From NCBI GenBank assembly GCA_964413265.1, contig CAYPRX010000086.1, forward strand, positions 1-31,334: DNA of 31,334 nt. The letters run 5' to 3'. A program made the position numbers and the translations under genes. The notes under the pieces are model-generated. The model was not told the origin of the DNA and did not search any database. It worked only from the letters and a program-made list of their open reading frames with translations. Source of the stretch: CAVYGN01 sp964413265. Lineage in GTDB: Bacteria > Spirochaetota > Brevinematia > Brevinematales > JAOACQ01. Positions 15,920 through 23,449 of this stretch are shown here, piece after piece; the stretch's first letter is position 1, and every line of letters starts with the position of its first letter.

Positions 15920-16603
15920 TTAATTTTTCTTTTCTTCATTTATGCCGGCACTGCTCTTTCCATCGTTTTTCCCTGCAGAAGATCTTTTGCTTTTTACCTG
16001 TTTTGTACCGGCCGGTATTTTAGCTGATTTCGCGTTGTTTTTCCTGACTGTTCTCAGTTTTTTAGAAACGGGTTTATGAACTATTTTTTCAGTCATACTG
16101 TTATTGTAAGAATTATTGGCTTCCTGATTTTCGTTTTTTACACCGGCTTTGGCTGCCTGGTCGCCGTTCGGATTATTTCTTTTCCAGCCGTTATTTTCCC
16201 AATAACGGCTTTTTTCCCAGCTCCGCCAGTTGTCCCTGACTTCCGAATATCTTAGCCTTGGCGCATTTACCGCCGATTGCCTCCAGCCATTAGGAAGAGA
16301 TGTCAGGTTATGCGGTATATAAGCTCCCCTGACGGAAACCCATCCTCCCGAATATATCTTTGCCCTGTACCAGCCGTAATGCCACTGTCTGTACCAGTAG
16401 CCGTCATAGAAAAACACATCCTGGGGGTATCCATAAATATAATAAACATAAGTCCCGGGAATTATCACAAGTTCCGGTTCTTCCTGCACCACTATGAGAG
16501 GCGGCCCATTTTCATCATCAGCCATACCCAGATTATAACTGCACCAGGAAATGATCATTAATCCGGTCAGAAGTAAAACAAGCTTTATCGTTACTTTATT
16601 CAT
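15920..16603 (-). CDS. Secreted aromatic-rich protein with a Lys-rich tail
   Basis: The 227 residues start with a signal peptide (hydrophobic core to about residue 25, probable cleavage after GMA). Next comes the block IPGTYVYYIYGYPQDVFFYD, then GYWYRQWHYGWYRAKIYSG. PGTYVYY together with WYR repeats is seen in many uncharacterised exported proteins of proteobacteria and relatives. From about residue 130 the chain is low-complexity, rich in Asn, Lys and Ser and strongly basic, ending EEKKN. A Cys at about residue 21 (ISWC) is a poor lipobox. AGGGAAG precedes the ATG. It is 32 bases downstream of the iron-exporter gene and possibly co-transcribed. Function is unknown. Confidence 0.7.
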   Translation of the reverse strand: MNKVTIKLVLLLTGLMIISWCSYNLGMADDENGPPLIVVQEEPELVIIPGTYVYYIYGYPQDVFFYDGYWYRQWHYGWYRAKIYSGGWVSVRGAYIPHNLTSLPNGWRQSAVNAPRLRYSEVRDNWRSWEKSRYWENNGWKRNNPNGDQAAKAGVKNENQEANNSYNNSMTEKIVHKPVSKKLRTVRKNNAKSAKIPAGTKQVKSKRSSAGKNDGKSSAGINEEKKN

Positions 16604-16635
16604 ATATTTCTTCCCTGAGCCCTCTGAACTTACAG

Positions 16636-17760
16636 TTATCTTAAATTGACACCAATCAGGCTTCCTGCGGCAAAAGTCACCCCGGCTGTGGCAAGGCCTA
16701 TCAGCACCTGGCGCAGTCCCGATATCAAAAGCCCTTTCCCTGTCATAAAAGATGTCAGGGCCCCTAAAGAAAAGAGACCCGCTGTGCTTAAAAAAGCGCT
16801 CGCAATTATTCCATGGATTCCGGCAAAAAACAGGTATGGAATAACTGGCAGAATGCCTCCGGCTGCAAACAGCAGGAAGGATGTGCTGGCCGCCAGAATC
16901 GACGAGCCTCCGAGCTCTTCAGGGTTTATGCCGAGTTCTTCGCGGGTAAGAGTATCCAGAATAGCATCATGGTCTCTGCTGATACTGCCGGCAAGCTCAT
17001 TAGCAGTTTTCCCATCTATACCCTTCGCCTGGTAAATAAGTGCAAGTTCCTCTATTTCCTCTTCGGGCGCCTCTTCAAATTCAGCCTTTTCCACATTAAT
17101 CTGATTTTCATAAAATTCCCTGGAATTCTGCACAGAGAGCCATTCTCCCAGAGCCATCGAGAGAGACCCTGCTAGAAGTCCTGACAAACCGGTTAATAGT
17201 ATGAACCTTGTTTCTATGCCTGCACCAGCCACACCCATTACAAGGCAGAAGATCGAAACAAGCCCGTCATTAGCTCCAAGTACGGCAGCTCTCAGCGAAT
17301 TTCCCCCTCCTGTACGGTGCCTGCCCTCAGACTTAGCCAGGTCGCTCCCTTTCATCCCGCTGGTTGCATTTGATAGGTAGCTGAACACTCTGGCATGCGA
17401 CCTTTCATCAGCAGTCATTCCGGTACCGTCTGTTTCAGACTGGCTGTCATAACCTGAAGCAGCAGATTTCTCAATAGAGGTAAGTGCCGGCAGAATAGCA
17501 GATGGCCCAAGTGTTTTAGCCAGCCACCCGAATAACCTCGTTTTAAGGGTCTGCCTGAAAACTGGAATTTTCACGCCTGCCTGTCTGAGTTTTTCTTCCC
17601 AGAAAAGTGCATGTTTTTTTTCAGTTTCAGAGAGCTTTAAATAAATTTTTCTAAGCTCCGGCGTTTTCTCAGATTCTGCCAGCTTCGTATACAGGGCTAT
17701 AGCGTCTTTCTCCGAACGAAGATTATCACGGTATCTCTTTAGATCTTTGACTTTATTCAT
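16636..17760 (-). CDS. Ferritin-like/VIT membrane iron (or manganese) exporter
   Basis: The 374 residues fuse two domains. Residues 1-130 are a rubrerythrin-like four-helix domain with two ExxH motifs (E47-H50 in SETEKKH, E119-H122 in DERSH) and an upstream Glu17, the pattern of a diiron site. Residues 150-374 are a VIT1/CCC1 transporter domain. It starts AAVLGANDGLVSIF, has about five membrane helices, and carries an acidic cytosolic loop (EEAPEEEIEELAL) that binds metal in this family. This matches the Er-VIT/MbfA class, which exports iron and protects against peroxide. An ArsR-type regulator gene is 32 bases upstream. AGGTAG precedes the ATG. Confidence 0.9.
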   Translation of the reverse strand: MNKVKDLKRYRDNLRSEKDAIALYTKLAESEKTPELRKIYLKLSETEKKHALFWEEKLRQAGVKIPVFRQTLKTRLFGWLAKTLGPSAILPALTSIEKSAASGYDSQSETDGTGMTADERSHARVFSYLSNATSGMKGSDLAKSEGRHRTGGGNSLRAAVLGANDGLVSIFCLVMGVAGAGIETRFILLTGLSGLLAGSLSMALGEWLSVQNSREFYENQINVEKAEFEEAPEEEIEELALIYQAKGIDGKTANELAGSISRDHDAILDTLTREELGINPEELGGSSILAASTSFLLFAAGGILPVIPYLFFAGIHGIIASAFLSTAGLFSLGALTSFMTGKGLLISGLRQVLIGLATAGVTFAAGSLIGVNLR

Positions 17761-17792
17761 AGGCTACCTGCAAAAGAACAAATTTCGCCGTC

Positions 17793-18053
17793 TTATTTTA
17801 GAGCTTCTATAATTTTCCTGACCCTTTCATCAGCTATATAATAACAATTTTCCACACCCTTTTTCTTGCTTTTAATAAGCCCCCTGCTTTTTAATACACC
17901 CAGGTGCTGAGAAATGGTTGATTGGGGAACATTGAGAATTTTTACCATCGAGTTTACATTGCATTCATGCGTATCAATCAGGCGGGCGACTATTTTCAAT
18001 CTTACAGGATGCCCCAGTACTTTGAGAATTTCGCTTTCCTTATCAAAATTCAT
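17793..18053 (-). CDS. ArsR-family winged-helix regulator
   Basis: This is an 86-residue HTH protein. LKVLGHPVRLKIVARL is the first helical pair, VPQSTISQHLGVLKSRGLI is the recognition helix region, and KKGVENCYYIAD is the wing. Two Cys, in HECNV and ENCYY, are candidates for metal, redox or sulfur sensing, but classical CxC ArsR motifs are absent. ATG 18053 is preferred because GAAGGTGG lies directly upstream (18056-18063); an ATG at 18077 would add eight residues but has no ribosome binding site. It precedes the ferritin-like/VIT gene, so autoregulation together with metal export control is a reasonable inference. ArsR proteins usually act as repressors. Confidence 0.85.
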   Translation of the reverse strand: MNFDKESEILKVLGHPVRLKIVARLIDTHECNVNSMVKILNVPQSTISQHLGVLKSRGLIKSKKKGVENCYYIADERVRKIIEALK

Positions 18054-18125
18054 ATCCACCTTCAATATTTTTATCATTTAATGGTTGAGATATAAATATC
18101 CTGGATGCTGAAACGGCAGCTTTTA

Positions 18126-18782
18126 TCAGCCGGTCTTTTCAACCTTTCCGATCTTTTTTATAATGATCAGGAGAATTGGAAGGAAAATAATGGAAAATAT
18201 AATCACCATGCTGATCGAAAAAAGTAAATTTTCCTTCAGGAATGGTATTTCACCCAATAGCATGCCCATTACCACAAAAGCGGATACCCATAATATCGCT
18301 CCAATCAAATTAAAAATTAAAAACTTCCTGAAATTCATTCTTGCAATTCCGGCTATGAAAGGGGCAAATGCCCTGACAAAAATTAAAAATTGTGAGAAAA
18401 TTATGGTAATGGCTCCATATTTTTCATAAAATTGATGCGCCTTTATTAGATTTTTAATATTGAAAATCCCTTTTTTTTTCTCATGAAAAGCCCTTTCTTC
18501 AATGTAATAACCGACCCAGTAGTCGCAAATATTTCCCAGGAAAGCGGCTGTAATCAATATCGGGATGAGAATATACCACTCGAAGGAGCCTGAAGCGGCA
18601 AGAGCCCCGGTCGCAAATAAAATAGAATCCCCGGGTAGAAATGACATAAATAAGAAGGCGGTCTGGCAGAATATGACCATGCATAACAGGAAATAAGTCA
18701 GGATGCCATGATTAAAAATGATAATATCTATGCTGCTCTCGATATCCGAAAAACAGTTTGCAACTATTGTGATAATGTCCAT
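18126..18782 (-). CDS. DedA-family membrane protein
   Basis: The 218 residues show the DedA/SNARE-associated pattern: an N-terminal amphipathic region, then FLPGDSILFATGALA and the conserved GNICDYWVGYYI. The loop FYEKYGAITIIFSQFLIFVRAFAP carries the essential Arg and Pro, and two C-terminal membrane helices follow. DedA proteins move or scramble undecaprenyl-phosphate or phosphatidylethanolamine, or support membrane homeostasis; which applies here is unknown. ATG 18782 is preferred (AGGA eight bases upstream) over a TTG at 18800. It lies 72 bases upstream of the ArsR gene and may belong to that transcript. Confidence 0.9.
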   Translation of the reverse strand: MDIITIVANCFSDIESSIDIIIFNHGILTYFLLCMVIFCQTAFLFMSFLPGDSILFATGALAASGSFEWYILIPILITAAFLGNICDYWVGYYIEERAFHEKKKGIFNIKNLIKAHQFYEKYGAITIIFSQFLIFVRAFAPFIAGIARMNFRKFLIFNLIGAILWVSAFVVMGMLLGEIPFLKENLLFSISMVIIFSIIFLPILLIIIKKIGKVEKTG

Positions 18783-18884
18783 AAATAATTCCTGTTTCAA
18801 TAAGCATTATCGACCATACCTGTTTATGAATTATAGCATTTTTAAAGAAAAAAAGGAACAAATATTATTAGTTTATTAAATTTA

Positions 18885-19202
18885 TCAGAACAAACCTTCA
18901 AGACTCATGGATGCTGTGTAAAGGCTCCCGACCCCTGAAAGATGGTAAGCGACCCTCAGGGCTTCCGAGATTTCCTGTTTGTTTGAACCGGCTTTAATGG
19001 CTGAGTTTGCGAGTGATCTGACACCCTCCCCGGCGCCATGGGCTGCGTCGAAAGCCAGGGCAATCAGAAGCTTGAATTTCCGGGGAAGAGCACCGTCATC
19101 AAAAACAAGCTTCTCAGAGCCTTTAATGAATTCCATGAAAAGCGGGTCCATCGCTGTAATTGTTTCAAGCGGATTTCCAGGCATAACAGGCCTCCAATTC
19201 AT
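18885..19202 (-). CDS. Carboxymuconolactone decarboxylase-family protein lacking the CxxC
   Basis: The 105 residues fit the all-helical CMD/AhpD fold (ALPRKFKLLIALAFDAAHGAG, then KAGSNKQEISEALRVAYHLSGVGS). The peroxidatic CxxCxxxH of AhpD is replaced: the aligned positions read AxxGxxxL within GAGEGVRSL. It is therefore not an alkylhydroperoxidase of that type; a Cys-less CMD subfamily with this AAHGA-type motif exists, with unknown activity. The ATG overlaps the TGA of the upstream thioesterase gene by four bases, so the pair is translationally coupled. Confidence 0.8.
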   Translation of the reverse strand: MNWRPVMPGNPLETITAMDPLFMEFIKGSEKLVFDDGALPRKFKLLIALAFDAAHGAGEGVRSLANSAIKAGSNKQEISEALRVAYHLSGVGSLYTASMSLEGLF

Positions 19203-19675
19203 TTTTCAAAAAATGCGTCCCTTCCAGGATAATGAAGACGTGTTCTGGCTGTTTTTTCAGGGTATGTAAAATATGTCACTGCGGCGACCGTGCAAACAAA
19301 TCCTGATTTATCTTTTAGTTCTGCCGAAATTACCATAATATTCTGACGAATTTCCTTGAGCCTTGCCCGTATCTCTATTGCCCCTCTGTCCGTATAAACA
19401 GGCTTGATATACCTGACATCAATAGCTGAGGTAACTCCTGCGGTATTTCTCTTAACATAGATATACCAGCTCGCAATCTCATCCATGAGGGTTGCCTGGA
19501 TGCCTCCATGAAGTATTTTCCCGTACCCCTGGAAATGTCCGTCAGGTTCCCATATGGCAGCAACATCATTTCCATCCTCGAAGAATTCCATCCTCAGCCC
19601 ATGATCGTTATTCGGTGAACAGGCGAAACAATTATACCCTTCAATGCCTGTAAATGGGTTTATGATTTTCCGCAT
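19199..19675 (-). CDS. PaaI-like hotdog-fold thioesterase
   Basis: The 158 residues begin MRKIINPFTG and include CFACSPNNDHGLRM, then GKILHGGIQATLMDE with the HGG/substrate-loop and acidic residue of the PaaI/4HBT hotdog family. The final strands read IRARLKEIRQNIMVISAEL. Such enzymes hydrolyse acyl-CoA thioesters; the acyl group is unknown. ATG 19675 is preferred because GAGAGG lies six bases upstream; an upstream ATG at 19702 has a weaker site. It leads the coupled pair with the CMD protein. The insertion element at 19746-19953 lies just upstream and may have altered its promoter. Confidence 0.8.
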   Translation of the reverse strand: MRKIINPFTGIEGYNCFACSPNNDHGLRMEFFEDGNDVAAIWEPDGHFQGYGKILHGGIQATLMDEIASWYIYVKRNTAGVTSAIDVRYIKPVYTDRGAIEIRARLKEIRQNIMVISAELKDKSGFVCTVAAVTYFTYPEKTARTRLHYPGRDAFFEK

Positions 19676-19736
19676 AAGGAACCTCTCATTAGAATCAATC
19701 ATTTTAAAAAAAACTCACTTAAAAATCAATAAAGGC

Positions 19737-19745
19737 CATCTGTAC
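19737..19745. repeat. Left 9-bp target-site duplication
   Basis: CATCTGTAC here is repeated exactly at 19954-19962, bracketing the inverted ends of the MITE-like element. A nine-base exact direct repeat immediately outside matched inverted ends is the expected footprint of transposition. Confidence 0.75.
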
Positions 19746-19953
19746 CACTAATTCCCCTTTTTCAGCAACATTTGAAGTAAGCGCAGATTTGCAAAGCGAA
19801 AAACTGCGAGAAACAAGTTGTTGTCCGAGCACAAACCCTGTTAATCAATCAAGTTAATATCTTTCAGGGTCTGTGTGAGTTCAGCTTTCAGCAGTTTTGA
19901 GCCTTAGCAGATCAAGATAACTCATACAAGGCGCGGAAAAATGGGAATTAATA
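19746..19953. mobile_element. MITE-like non-autonomous transposable element (208 bp)
   Basis: The ends are inverted repeats: 19746-19766 and the complement of 19933-19953 match at 17 of 21 positions, sharing the core TAATTCCC and TTTTTC. The flanks are the exact 9-bp repeat CATCTGTAC. The interior holds no transposase; the longest ATG ORF noticed on the minus strand is only 14 codons. Interior features include ACCCTG/CAGGGT (about 19835-19870) and CGCAG/CTGCG stems. This is best read as an internally deleted or non-autonomous insertion sequence. A 9-bp duplication occurs with several IS families (for example IS1, IS4-type and IS256), so the parent is not assigned. The element fills most of the 337-base gap between the thioesterase and the FAD oxidoreductase. 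Confidence 0.75.
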
Positions 19954-19962
19954 CATCTGTAC
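19954..19962. repeat. Right 9-bp target-site duplication
   Basis: Exact copy of CATCTGTAC at 19737-19745. The pre-insertion site would have read AAGGCCATCTGTACGATTT across the junction. Confidence 0.75.
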
Positions 19963-20012
19963 GATTTAGATCAAATTGCTTAAATTAAAAGAAGAAAAAA
20001 AAGGAGGGTCCT

Positions 20013-21221
20013 ATGCCTCAAACTCATTATGAATATGTTATTATCGGCGGAGGTCTGGCTGGAGTTTCCGCAATTGAGGGAATAAGGGAAATCGATAAGG
20101 AAGGGGAGATCCTTCTTGCAGGAAATGAAAAAAATATGCCCTACGACAGACCTCCTCTTACAAAAAAGCTCTGGACTGGTGCTAAAAAAATTTCTGAAAT
20201 ATTCCTGCACGGTAACGACTTTTATAAAGAGATGGGAGCTGAGCTTGCTATGGGCAGTCTTGCCCTTGAATTGCTGCCAGATGATAAAACAGTTATTTTC
20301 AATGACGGCCGGCGTATAAGGTATTCAAAACTTCTTCTTGCAACCGGTGGAAGTCCGCGCAGACTGGATATACCCGGCGGGAATCTTGAGGAGATCTGCT
20401 ATTTCAGGACGCTTAATGATTATCAAAATATCAGAAGTATTGCAGAGGAAGGCAGAAAAGCCCTTATAATAGGCGGCGGGTTTATCGGATCCGAAATGGC
20501 TGCGGCCCTCAATATTAATAAAGTTGAAGTAACCATGCTCTTTCCCGGCGATTACCTGGTTTCCCATGTTTTTACTGAGGAGCTTGGGACATCGATACAG
20601 GAACATTACATGAAACGCGGCATAGAAATAATTAGAGGCGATCTGCCGGTTTCGATTGAAAGAAAAGAGGGCTTTTATCTTACAAAAACAAAGAACGGCA
20701 GTGAAATAAAATCGGATTTCATCATAGCCGGAATCGGAATTTTGCCGAACACAGGTCTTGCAGAAAAAGCCGGGCTTTTAGTTAATAACGGGATAACTGT
20801 CAACGAATACCTCCAGACCTCAGACACCGATATCTATTCCGCCGGAGACAACACCAATTTTATATTAAAAGCCCTTGAGAAACGAACCCGTGTTGAACAC
20901 TGGGACAATTCAATTTGGCAGGGTAAAACTGCTGGCAAAAATATGGCCGGAGGAAAAACGCCGTTTGAACATATTCCGTATTTCTTTTCAGACCTTTTCG
21001 AGTTTGGATATGAGGCAGCAGGAGAACTTAACCCAAAGCTTGAAACAGTTTCTCTATGGAAAAAGGAATTTGAGACAGGCATCATCTATTATATGAATAA
21101 TGGGAATGTGATGGGCATAATGCTCTGTAACGTATGGGATAAAATCGAAGCGGCCAGGGAAATAATAAATAAAAAAGAAAAATTTAGCAGGGAATCGATA
21201 AAGAATGCTATAGTTTTTTAA
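20013..21221 (+). CDS. FAD-dependent pyridine nucleotide-disulfide-type oxidoreductase, ferredoxin-reductase-like
   Basis: The 402 residues show an FAD site GGGLAG (12-17), the loop PYDRPPLTKKLW typical of the rhodocoxin/putidaredoxin reductase and AIF group, and a second Rossmann site GGGFIGSEMAAAL for NAD(P)H. TSDTDIYSAGD is the second FAD contact, and a C-terminal reductase domain (VEHWDNSIWQGKTA) follows. No redox-active CxxxxC is seen, so it is not a lipoamide- or mercuric-type enzyme. It probably passes electrons from NAD(P)H to a small iron-sulfur protein that is not adjacent. A strong GGAGG precedes the ATG. It heads a same-strand run into the pterin genes and starts 51 bases after the MITE-like element. 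Confidence 0.85.
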   Translation: MPQTHYEYVIIGGGLAGVSAIEGIREIDKEGEILLAGNEKNMPYDRPPLTKKLWTGAKKISEIFLHGNDFYKEMGAELAMGSLALELLPDDKTVIFNDGRRIRYSKLLLATGGSPRRLDIPGGNLEEICYFRTLNDYQNIRSIAEEGRKALIIGGGFIGSEMAAALNINKVEVTMLFPGDYLVSHVFTEELGTSIQEHYMKRGIEIIRGDLPVSIERKEGFYLTKTKNGSEIKSDFIIAGIGILPNTGLAEKAGLLVNNGITVNEYLQTSDTDIYSAGDNTNFILKALEKRTRVEHWDNSIWQGKTAGKNMAGGKTPFEHIPYFFSDLFEFGYEAAGELNPKLETVSLWKKEFETGIIYYMNNGNVMGIMLCNVWDKIEAAREIINKKEKFSRESIKNAIVF

Positions 21222-21272
21222 ATAATGTTGCCGATTTAGCTATTAATGAATCTTCTTTGACGGAGTCCTGAT

Positions 21273-21989
21273 TTGCTTAAAGGTAAAAACGCACTTATTA
21301 CAGGAGCAGCAAAGAGAATCGGAAAAGAGATAGCTCTTGCTTTAGCGTCAGCTGGTACAAATATAGTCCTACATTACAGGGATTCGAAATCTGAGGCTGA
21401 GAGTCTTGCCGGAGTTCTTCAAAAGAAAGATGTGAAATGCTGGCTGGTACAGGCAGATTTTGAAAAACCCGGGGATTATGAAACACTGATAGAGAGAGCA
21501 TCAGCCTGCTGCGGTCAAATTGATATTCTCATCAACAGCGCTTCGATTTTTCCAGCTGGAAGTATTAATGAATTAGATTGGCCGGAGCTTATAAGGAATA
21601 TCCGGGTAAATGCATGGGTCCCTTTTTACCTCGGCCGGTCTTTTGCAGCAAAAACCGGAAAGGGTGTGATCATAAATCTCCTTGATTCAAGGATCAGGAG
21701 TCTCAATCCGTCTCATGCTGCCTATATTCTCAGTAAAAAACTCCTTGAGTACCTGACATTAATGATGGCAGGGGAGTTTGCACCCGGGATCAGGGTAAAT
21801 GCTGTTGCGCCGGGCCTGATCCTGCCACCACAGGGAGAAGATGAGTCTTACCTTGAAAATTTAATTGACTCTGTCCCTTTAAAACGTCATGGAAGCGCTC
21901 ACGATATAGCCCAGACCGTCATGTTATTGGTTAATAATGATTTCATAACAGGTGAGATCATTTTTGTTGATGGCGGAATGAACATTTAA
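21273..21989 (+). CDS. folM: FolM-like SDR, dihydromonapterin/dihydrofolate reductase
   Basis: The 238 residues are an SDR of the pteridine-reductase type. TGAAKRIG (with Arg after Lys) replaces the usual TGxxxGIG and, with HYRDSKSEA after the second strand, suggests NADPH use as in FolM/PTR1. INSAS is in the NNAG position, and YILSK gives the catalytic Tyr and Lys. VNAVAPGLILPP and ITGEIIFVDGG close the fold. FolM reduces dihydromonapterin and has weak dihydrofolate reductase activity. The start is TTG with GGAG seven bases upstream. The neighbours folB, folK and folE make the assignment convincing; no folA is in the window. Confidence 0.82.
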   Translation: MLKGKNALITGAAKRIGKEIALALASAGTNIVLHYRDSKSEAESLAGVLQKKDVKCWLVQADFEKPGDYETLIERASACCGQIDILINSASIFPAGSINELDWPELIRNIRVNAWVPFYLGRSFAAKTGKGVIINLLDSRIRSLNPSHAAYILSKKLLEYLTLMMAGEFAPGIRVNAVAPGLILPPQGEDESYLENLIDSVPLKRHGSAHDIAQTVMLLVNNDFITGEIIFVDGGMNI

Positions 21990-21999
21990 GGAGACGATT

Positions 22000-22353
22000 A
22001 TGGACAGCATTATAATAAAAGACCTTCTTGCCAGGTGCATAATCGGAATTAACGATGATGAAAGAAGAGAAAAACAGGATGTCATAATCAATATTACCCT
22101 TACCGCCGATCTGAAAAAACCCGGTTTATCGGATAATTTTGAGGACACGGTTGATTACAGGAGTATAAAAAAAAGGGTTTTTGAAAAAGTAGAATCTTCA
22201 AGCTTTTTTCTTGTTGAGGCCCTCGCTGAAGAAGTGGCCGGTTTATGTCTGGGTTTCAGCGGAGTAAAAGCCGTGAAAGTCCTGGTTGAAAAACCCTCAG
22301 CATTAAGATTCGCAAGAAGCGTAGGGATTGAAATCAATAGGAAAAAGGATTAG
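22000..22353 (+). CDS. folB: Dihydroneopterin aldolase
   Basis: FolB splits dihydroneopterin to 6-hydroxymethyl-dihydropterin and glycolaldehyde. The 117 residues match the family length. The start MDSIIIKDLLARCIIGINDD has the GI-x-DxE block with the conserved Glu in GINDDERREKQ, VDYRSI holds the Tyr, and VEKPSALRFA the catalytic Lys. FolX, a close homologue acting on the triphosphate epimer, cannot be excluded by sequence alone and would fit a FolM partner. The gene follows folM by ten bases with a GGAG site and precedes folK by three bases. Confidence 0.88.
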   Translation: MDSIIIKDLLARCIIGINDDERREKQDVIINITLTADLKKPGLSDNFEDTVDYRSIKKRVFEKVESSSFFLVEALAEEVAGLCLGFSGVKAVKVLVEKPSALRFARSVGIEINRKKD

Positions 22354-22356
22354 AAC

Positions 22357-22899
22357 GTGGCCCTGACTTACATCGGCATGGGATCAAACATTGACCCCTC
22401 ATCGAATATAATTAAGGCTCTGACACTTTTGTCAGAGAAAATGGCCATAAGGGGGATTTCCACATTTTATGAAACCCTGCCCCTTGGCAGGAATAAAGAT
22501 CCTTTTTATTACAATGGTGTTTTGAAAATAGAAACGGTTTATTCACCGGATTATCTTAAATTTAACATATTGAGAAATATAGAATCAGCACTCAGGCGCA
22601 GAAGGGGGATAGATAAATTTGCACCCCGTACGATTGACCTTGACATTCTTGTTTACGGGGATCTCTCAATACATAACAGGTCACTCGATATTCCTGATCC
22701 CGATATCAAGGCAAGGCCTTTTCTCTCAGCTGCGCTCAGCGAACTTGACTGTGATCTCTATTTCCCTGAATGGGGTTTGACAATAAATGAAATCAACCGG
22801 GGGTTTGAAGATATAAAATTGAAGGCTCTGACTGAATTTACAGAAATATTAAGGGAGGATTTTTTATATGGACATCAGGAAGGTGGAAAAACTCGTTAA
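22357..22899 (+). CDS. folK: 2-amino-4-hydroxy-6-hydroxymethyldihydropteridine pyrophosphokinase
   Basis: FolK transfers pyrophosphate from ATP to 6-hydroxymethyl-dihydropterin. The 180 residues include YIGMGSNIDPS at the start, the ETLPLG segment, PFYYNGVLKIET, and the signature APRTIDLDILVYG whose aspartates bind magnesium. DIPDPDIKARPF follows. Start is GTG with a GGAAAAAGGA site. The final 32 bases overlap folE. The C-terminal tail after about residue 165 (FLYGHQEGG) is formed within that overlap. Confidence 0.93.
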   Translation: MALTYIGMGSNIDPSSNIIKALTLLSEKMAIRGISTFYETLPLGRNKDPFYYNGVLKIETVYSPDYLKFNILRNIESALRRRRGIDKFAPRTIDLDILVYGDLSIHNRSLDIPDPDIKARPFLSAALSELDCDLYFPEWGLTINEINRGFEDIKLKALTEFTEILREDFLYGHQEGGKTR

Positions 22900-23437
22900 A
22901 GAGCTTCTTATCGAAATAGGAGAAGACCCTGCAAGGCAGGGCCTTTTGAATACGCCTCACCGTTTTGCAGAATCCATGCAGTACCTGACATCAGGCTACA
23001 GTATGAACGTCAATGATATTCTTCATGAAGCCGTATTCAAGCAGGAAACCAACAATATGATAATAATAAGGGATATTGAGATCTACAGTTTATGTGAACA
23101 TCACCTTCTTCCCTTTTTCGGACGCTGCCATATAGGTTATATCGCTCTTGAAGAGGTTCTTGGAGCCAGCAAGCTGGCCAGGATTGTCGACGTCTTTGCA
23201 CGGAGACTGCAAATCCAGGAAAGACTCACTGATCAGATAGCAAGGGCGATTCAGGATTCAATAAAGACTGACGGAGTTGGAGTAATTATCGAGGCCAAGC
23301 ACCTGTGTATGATGATGAGAGGAGTTGAAAAGCAGAACTCAAATATGATCACATCCTCAGTTCTGGGTGCATTCCGGTCGTCACATACCACGAGGAGTGA
23401 GTTTCTTTCCCTTATTTATCAGAATGAAAAATGGTAA
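22868..23437 (+). CDS. folE: GTP cyclohydrolase I
   Basis: FolE converts GTP to dihydroneopterin triphosphate and formate, the first step of the pathway. The 189 residues carry SLCEHHLLPFFGRCHIGY with the zinc Cys and His residues, the second zinc Cys in HLCMMMRG, and the NSNMITSSVLGAFR ending. It is the zinc-dependent type IA enzyme, not the FolE2 type. AGGGAGG before the ATG lies inside folK, and the genes overlap by 32 bases. The stop is 12 bases from the convergent hydrogenase gene. Confidence 0.95.
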   Translation: MDIRKVEKLVKELLIEIGEDPARQGLLNTPHRFAESMQYLTSGYSMNVNDILHEAVFKQETNNMIIIRDIEIYSLCEHHLLPFFGRCHIGYIALEEVLGASKLARIVDVFARRLQIQERLTDQIARAIQDSIKTDGVGVIIEAKHLCMMMRGVEKQNSNMITSSVLGAFRSSHTTRSEFLSLIYQNEKW

Positions 23438-23449
23438 AGTCAGAAAATT

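Noticed and set aside
15920..16603. Lipoprotein reading of the PGTYVYY protein
   Set aside because: The Cys in ISWC is preceded by Trp, which fits the lipobox poorly. Signal peptidase I cleavage after GMA is more likely.
18054..18077. ATG at 18077 as start of the ArsR gene
   Set aside because: No ribosome binding site there, whereas GAAGGTGG directly precedes ATG 18053.
19746..19953. A remnant transposase gene in the MITE-like element
   Set aside because: Reading frames are short on both strands; the longest ATG ORF noticed is 14 codons and resembles no transposase I can name.
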